Source: Clostridia bacterium | GTDB lineage: Bacteria > Bacillota > Clostridia > Lachnospirales > Lachnospiraceae | Length of the DNA: 41,229 bases | Assembly: GCA_009929525.1 (NCBI GenBank) | Contig: SAAH01000023.1 | Span: 1-41,229, forward strand | Reading direction: 5' to 3' | Part shown: one piece after another, positions 39,226 through 41,229 of the stretch | Layout: each line of letters opens with the position of its first letter | Numbering within the stretch: position 1 is the first letter of the stretch | Made by a program: the position numbers and the translations under genes | The notes under the pieces: model-generated | Databases searched by the model: none | What the model was told of the DNA's origin: nothing | Seen by the model: only the letters and a program-made list of their open reading frames with translations

Positions 39226-40308
39226 TTATGCCATTGCTTCTTTCTTGACAGAGATCATATTTCCATCAATCTTTCCTGTTTCCTTCAGCCAATTCACCTC
39301 ATCCGTCATAGTCTCTTTATAACTTCTTGTGGTATAACCCAATTCTCTGGCTGCTTTACCAGAATCATAATTGTTATTACGTGCAAGATTATACACGGAG
39401 AACGTAGTCATCAGTGGCCTGGTGCCATTTTTCTTAGCTTTTTTCTCCATTATCTTCGCTATAAAATTAGCGATTCCACAGGGAAGAAACATCTTGACCG
39501 GCTTGCATCCGCTCACCTCTGCAACCATCGTTGCGAAATCTCTAAACTGCACTTCCTTATTTCCAAGAATATAGCACTCTCCACATTTTCCCTTTTCAAT
39601 AGCAGCAATACATCCCGCTGCCAGATCACGCACATCGCACAGGTTAAAACTTCCTGCGATTCCCATTGGCATTTCACCATTAATGATCTGAATCAATACA
39701 CTGGTAGTCTCTCCCACAGCAAAGTCCTCCGGCCCCATGATACCTGATGGATGAACCACACTGGCATTCAATCCTCGATCTGTGCAAGCATCTAATACTG
39801 CTTGTGTCGCCAGTGCTTTGCTCTGACTATAGCATCCCAGCACCTGATCTGGCATTGCTTTGGGATTAAAATGGTTCACCTCACTGATCACTTGGCCCTT
39901 GGGCAGTTCAGGAATTGCGCCAGTACTGCTGACATATACTAGTTTTTGAAATCCCGGTGTGCCAAGACAAAAATCGATGATATTCTGTGTTCCGCCGACA
40001 TTTACGTCCATAACCCTCTGATTGTATTCTGGATTCACCGTAACAATACTTGCACAGTGAATCACATAAAAATCCATGCCCTCTGGGATGCAAAAAAAGC
40101 GTTGTAATGAGGTCTTATCTCTTAAATCTCCTTCTACGATTTCCGCTTCCCGAGGAACAAATTTCATTGCCTTATCATTTGGTAATACAAATGCCCGAAC
40201 ATGCTCTCCTCGATCCACAAGCTGCCTTGCAACCGTTCCACCAAGAAATCCAGCTGCTCCTGTCACTAAGTACATAGTATTCTTTTTATTATTATTTTTC
40301 TTATCCAT
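39226..40308 (-). CDS. Extended SDR (NAD-dependent epimerase/dehydratase) paralogue 2
   Basis: 360 residues. Same features as the SDR at 29083: TGAAGFLGGTVARQL, HCASIVTVNPEYNQRVMDVNVGG, catalytic CYSQSKALA and VVHPSGIMGPEDFAVGE. Similar along the whole length, so they arose by duplication; the differences lie mainly in the middle (NHFNPKAMPDQVLGCYSQ) and the C-terminal part. ATG at 40308 with an AGGAGATGG site; a longer frame is rejected. Own box promoter G. Substrate unknown; nucleotide sugars or steroid-like alcohols are possible from the family. Confidence 0.88.
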   Translation of the reverse strand: MDKKNNNKKNTMYLVTGAAGFLGGTVARQLVDRGEHVRAFVLPNDKAMKFVPREAEIVEGDLRDKTSLQRFFCIPEGMDFYVIHCASIVTVNPEYNQRVMDVNVGGTQNIIDFCLGTPGFQKLVYVSSTGAIPELPKGQVISEVNHFNPKAMPDQVLGCYSQSKALATQAVLDACTDRGLNASVVHPSGIMGPEDFAVGETTSVLIQIINGEMPMGIAGSFNLCDVRDLAAGCIAAIEKGKCGECYILGNKEVQFRDFATMVAEVSGCKPVKMFLPCGIANFIAKIMEKKAKKNGTRPLMTTFSVYNLARNNNYDSGKAARELGYTTRSYKETMTDEVNWLKETGKIDGNMISVKKEAMA

Positions 40309-40348
40309 GATTTTCCATCTCCTTAACGTATGTTTAATTGATGTACTC

Positions 40349-40395
40349 ATCATAATCCGCTTTTATTTGTAATTCATTTGTATTTTGTTTCTGAA
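40349..40395 (-). promoter_or_regulatory. Box promoter G of SDR paralogue 2
   Basis: Repeats at 40385-40395 (TTCAGAAACAA), 40374-40384 (AATACAAATGA) and 40363-40373 (ATTACAAATAA), 8 nt, -10 TATGAT (40349-40354), with TTAAT just upstream. Confidence 0.8.
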
Positions 40396-40423
40396 TCATT
40401 AATTGATAGTAATTCAGAAATAT

Positions 40424-40452
40424 AGAGCAGCCAACCATTAGTAGACTGCTCT
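40424..40452 (-). terminator. Hairpin, possible terminator of the STAS-like gene
   Basis: 7-bp stem AGAGCAG / CTGCTCT (40424-40430 / 40446-40452) with a 15-nt loop, only a short T-rich tail. It separates the STAS-like gene from box promoter G. Confidence 0.4.
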
Positions 40453-40558
40453 GTAAACTAAAATCTATCATTATATTCAATCATCCAAGTTATTTCTTAC
40501 CTCCATTCACTCCCTTCGTTCAAGGAGTTATCTTCTATTTCTTTTTTCAATTCCAAAT

Positions 40559-40933
40559 TTAAACAAGCCATTCTTTTGCTTTTTCAAAGTCATCGATACA
40601 TTTGATTTCATAGTTAGCCTTTAATTTTTTTACATGTCTTTTCATTTTGAAAGAAAGCCCAACCATGGCAACTTTACGCAATGATTTGTTCAAGGAATTT
40701 AACGTATCAACAATATATGTTAATAATGCTTCATCAACGATTGTTTCATCGAAATCGATAACAATATATGCACTTGTTGAAGGCCGAGCGATTGTGATCA
40801 CATCCTCTTTAAACTTTTCTATAACCAAATCTCGTTCATTACATAAGGAATCTAAGTGTTCACACCATATCTCTCCATTATTAAAATACAATGAAAATGA
40901 TTTTTTATTTTTCCCAAGTTGAATCTTATCCAA
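40559..40933 (-). CDS. Small STAS-like domain protein
   Basis: 124 residues, soluble. The second half has the alternating strand-helix pattern of STAS domains (anti-sigma-factor-antagonist type): AYIVIDFDETIVDEALLTYIVDTLNSLNKSLRKVAMVGLS, ending in DDFEKAKEWLV. The usual phosphorylatable Ser/Thr after the central Asp is not obvious (DETIVDEAL), so a regulatory rather than a classic SpoIIAA role is possible. The start is TTG at 40933 with a perfect AGGAGG site 8 nt upstream. No partner kinase or sigma factor gene is nearby. The family assignment is tentative. Confidence 0.6.
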   Translation of the reverse strand: MDKIQLGKNKKSFSLYFNNGEIWCEHLDSLCNERDLVIEKFKEDVITIARPSTSAYIVIDFDETIVDEALLTYIVDTLNSLNKSLRKVAMVGLSFKMKRHVKKLKANYEIKCIDDFEKAKEWLV

Positions 40934-41036
40934 TGATCTAACCTCCTATACCAAAGATACCAATTTGTGTATCTGTCATCATATCTGTCTGGGCAATTAT
41001 CTGTACACCTATTTCTATAAACTTCACTTTAATAAT

Positions 41037-41116
41037 TTGAATATCGTTCAATTTATTATATTTCCATAAAGTCTTTCTTGTCAATATAAATTTGAACACT
41101 ATTCAAATTATTGAAT
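41037..41116 (-). promoter_or_regulatory. Strong promoter flanked by palindromic operators
   Basis: -35 TTGACA (41079-41084) and -10 TATAAT (41055-41060), 18-bp spacer. TTGAA-N5-TTCAA lies just downstream of the -10 (41037-41051), and TTTGAA-N5-TTCAAA just upstream of the -35 (41091-41107), overlapped by ATTCAA-N4-TTGAAT (41101-41116). This is a tightly repressible promoter, resembling ArsR/SmtB-type sites in layout. Confidence 0.7.
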
Positions 41117-41137
41117 GTTTTTTTTATAACAAAAAAT

Positions 41138-41164
41138 AAGACCCGCTATATTAGCGGGTCTTTT
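41138..41164. terminator. Bidirectional terminator between tRNA-Trp and the STAS-like gene
   Basis: 11-bp perfect stem AAGACCCGCTA / TAGCGGGTCTT (41138-41148 / 41152-41162) with a 3-nt loop. An A-rich run lies on its left and T's on its right, so it works on both strands and would end the tRNA transcript. Confidence 0.8.
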
Positions 41165-41166
41165 GA

Positions 41167-41229
41167 CAGGGGATGAGGGATTCGAACCCCCATCGACGGT
41201 TTTGGAGACCGGTGCTCTACCATTGAACT
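41167..41229 (-). tRNA. tRNA-Trp (CCA anticodon), 5' end beyond the window
   Basis: On the minus strand the D-arm AGTTCAATGGTAGAGC, the anticodon loop CTCCAAA with anticodon CCA, and the T-arm GGGGGTTCGAATCCC are present, followed by the acceptor strand ATCCCCT and discriminator G. The 5' acceptor strand lies outside the window. The 3' CCA is not encoded. Confidence 0.9.

Noticed and set aside
22406-41000. A CRISPR array or phage origin for the 11-bp repeats
   Set aside because: The repeats occur in threes at separate promoters at a fixed distance to -10 boxes and have no unique spacers, so they are regulatory.
41167-41229. A phage or integrative-element attachment site at the tRNA-Trp
   Set aside because: No integrase gene and no repeat of the tRNA 3' end was seen in the window.

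Overview
The window looks like part of a chromosome of an anaerobic gut Clostridia member, most likely Lachnospiraceae. This is an inference from the moderately AT-rich DNA, strong AGGAGG-type ribosome-binding sites, YesM/YesN-type two-component sugar uptake genes, a domain-swapped GH3 beta-glucosidase of the kind known from Butyrivibrio and Ruminococcus, many MATE pumps and a tRNA-Trp. Almost all genes lie on the minus strand. No phage, IS element, CRISPR array or rRNA was recognised.

Region 1 (1-10.1 kb) is a beta-glucoside-type uptake locus, read right to left: permuted GH3 beta-glucosidase, sugar-binding lipoprotein, two ABC permeases, YesM-like kinase, YesN-like regulator, and a URO-D-family remnant. 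It appears to be decaying. The first permease and the kinase each carry one in-frame TAG, and the URO-D gene is frameshifted and truncated. A 22-nt element is identical upstream of the binding-protein and URO-D genes.

Region 2 (10.2-21.5 kb) is general metabolism and signalling: a PepD/YfcC dipeptide operon, a RelA/SpoT-domain protein divergent from an Rrf2 regulator, a large hybrid sensor kinase with two periplasmic binding modules, a Gfo/Idh/MocA oxidoreductase, and a MATE pump with a cytidylate-kinase-like protein.

Region 3 (21.7-40.4 kb) holds the main discovery. Eight promoters share one architecture over exactly 47 bp: three tandem 11-bp direct repeats (consensus near TTCNNAAACAA), then exactly 8 nt, then a -10 box, with no canonical -35. 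They drive (a) two tiny membrane peptides plus a radical SAM enzyme, (b) a CmpB-like membrane protein, (c) a permuted-papain-like protein, (d) a MATE / AI-2E-family permease / small alarmone synthetase operon, (e) and (f) two paralogous extended SDRs, (g) a Bcr-type ABC transporter, and (h) an OmpR-family two-component system with a short-loop, intramembrane-sensing-type kinase and two unknown membrane proteins. The repeats suit an OmpR-family regulator, and its own operon carries them, so I infer a self-contained envelope-stress or peptide-resistance regulon. Embedded in it, but lacking the boxes, is a GH2 glycosidase with an SGNH-hydrolase remnant and a divergent AraC regulator.

Region 4 (40.5-41.2 kb) is a small STAS-like gene under a strong promoter flanked by TTGAA-N5-TTCAA palindromes, then a tRNA-Trp cut by the window end.
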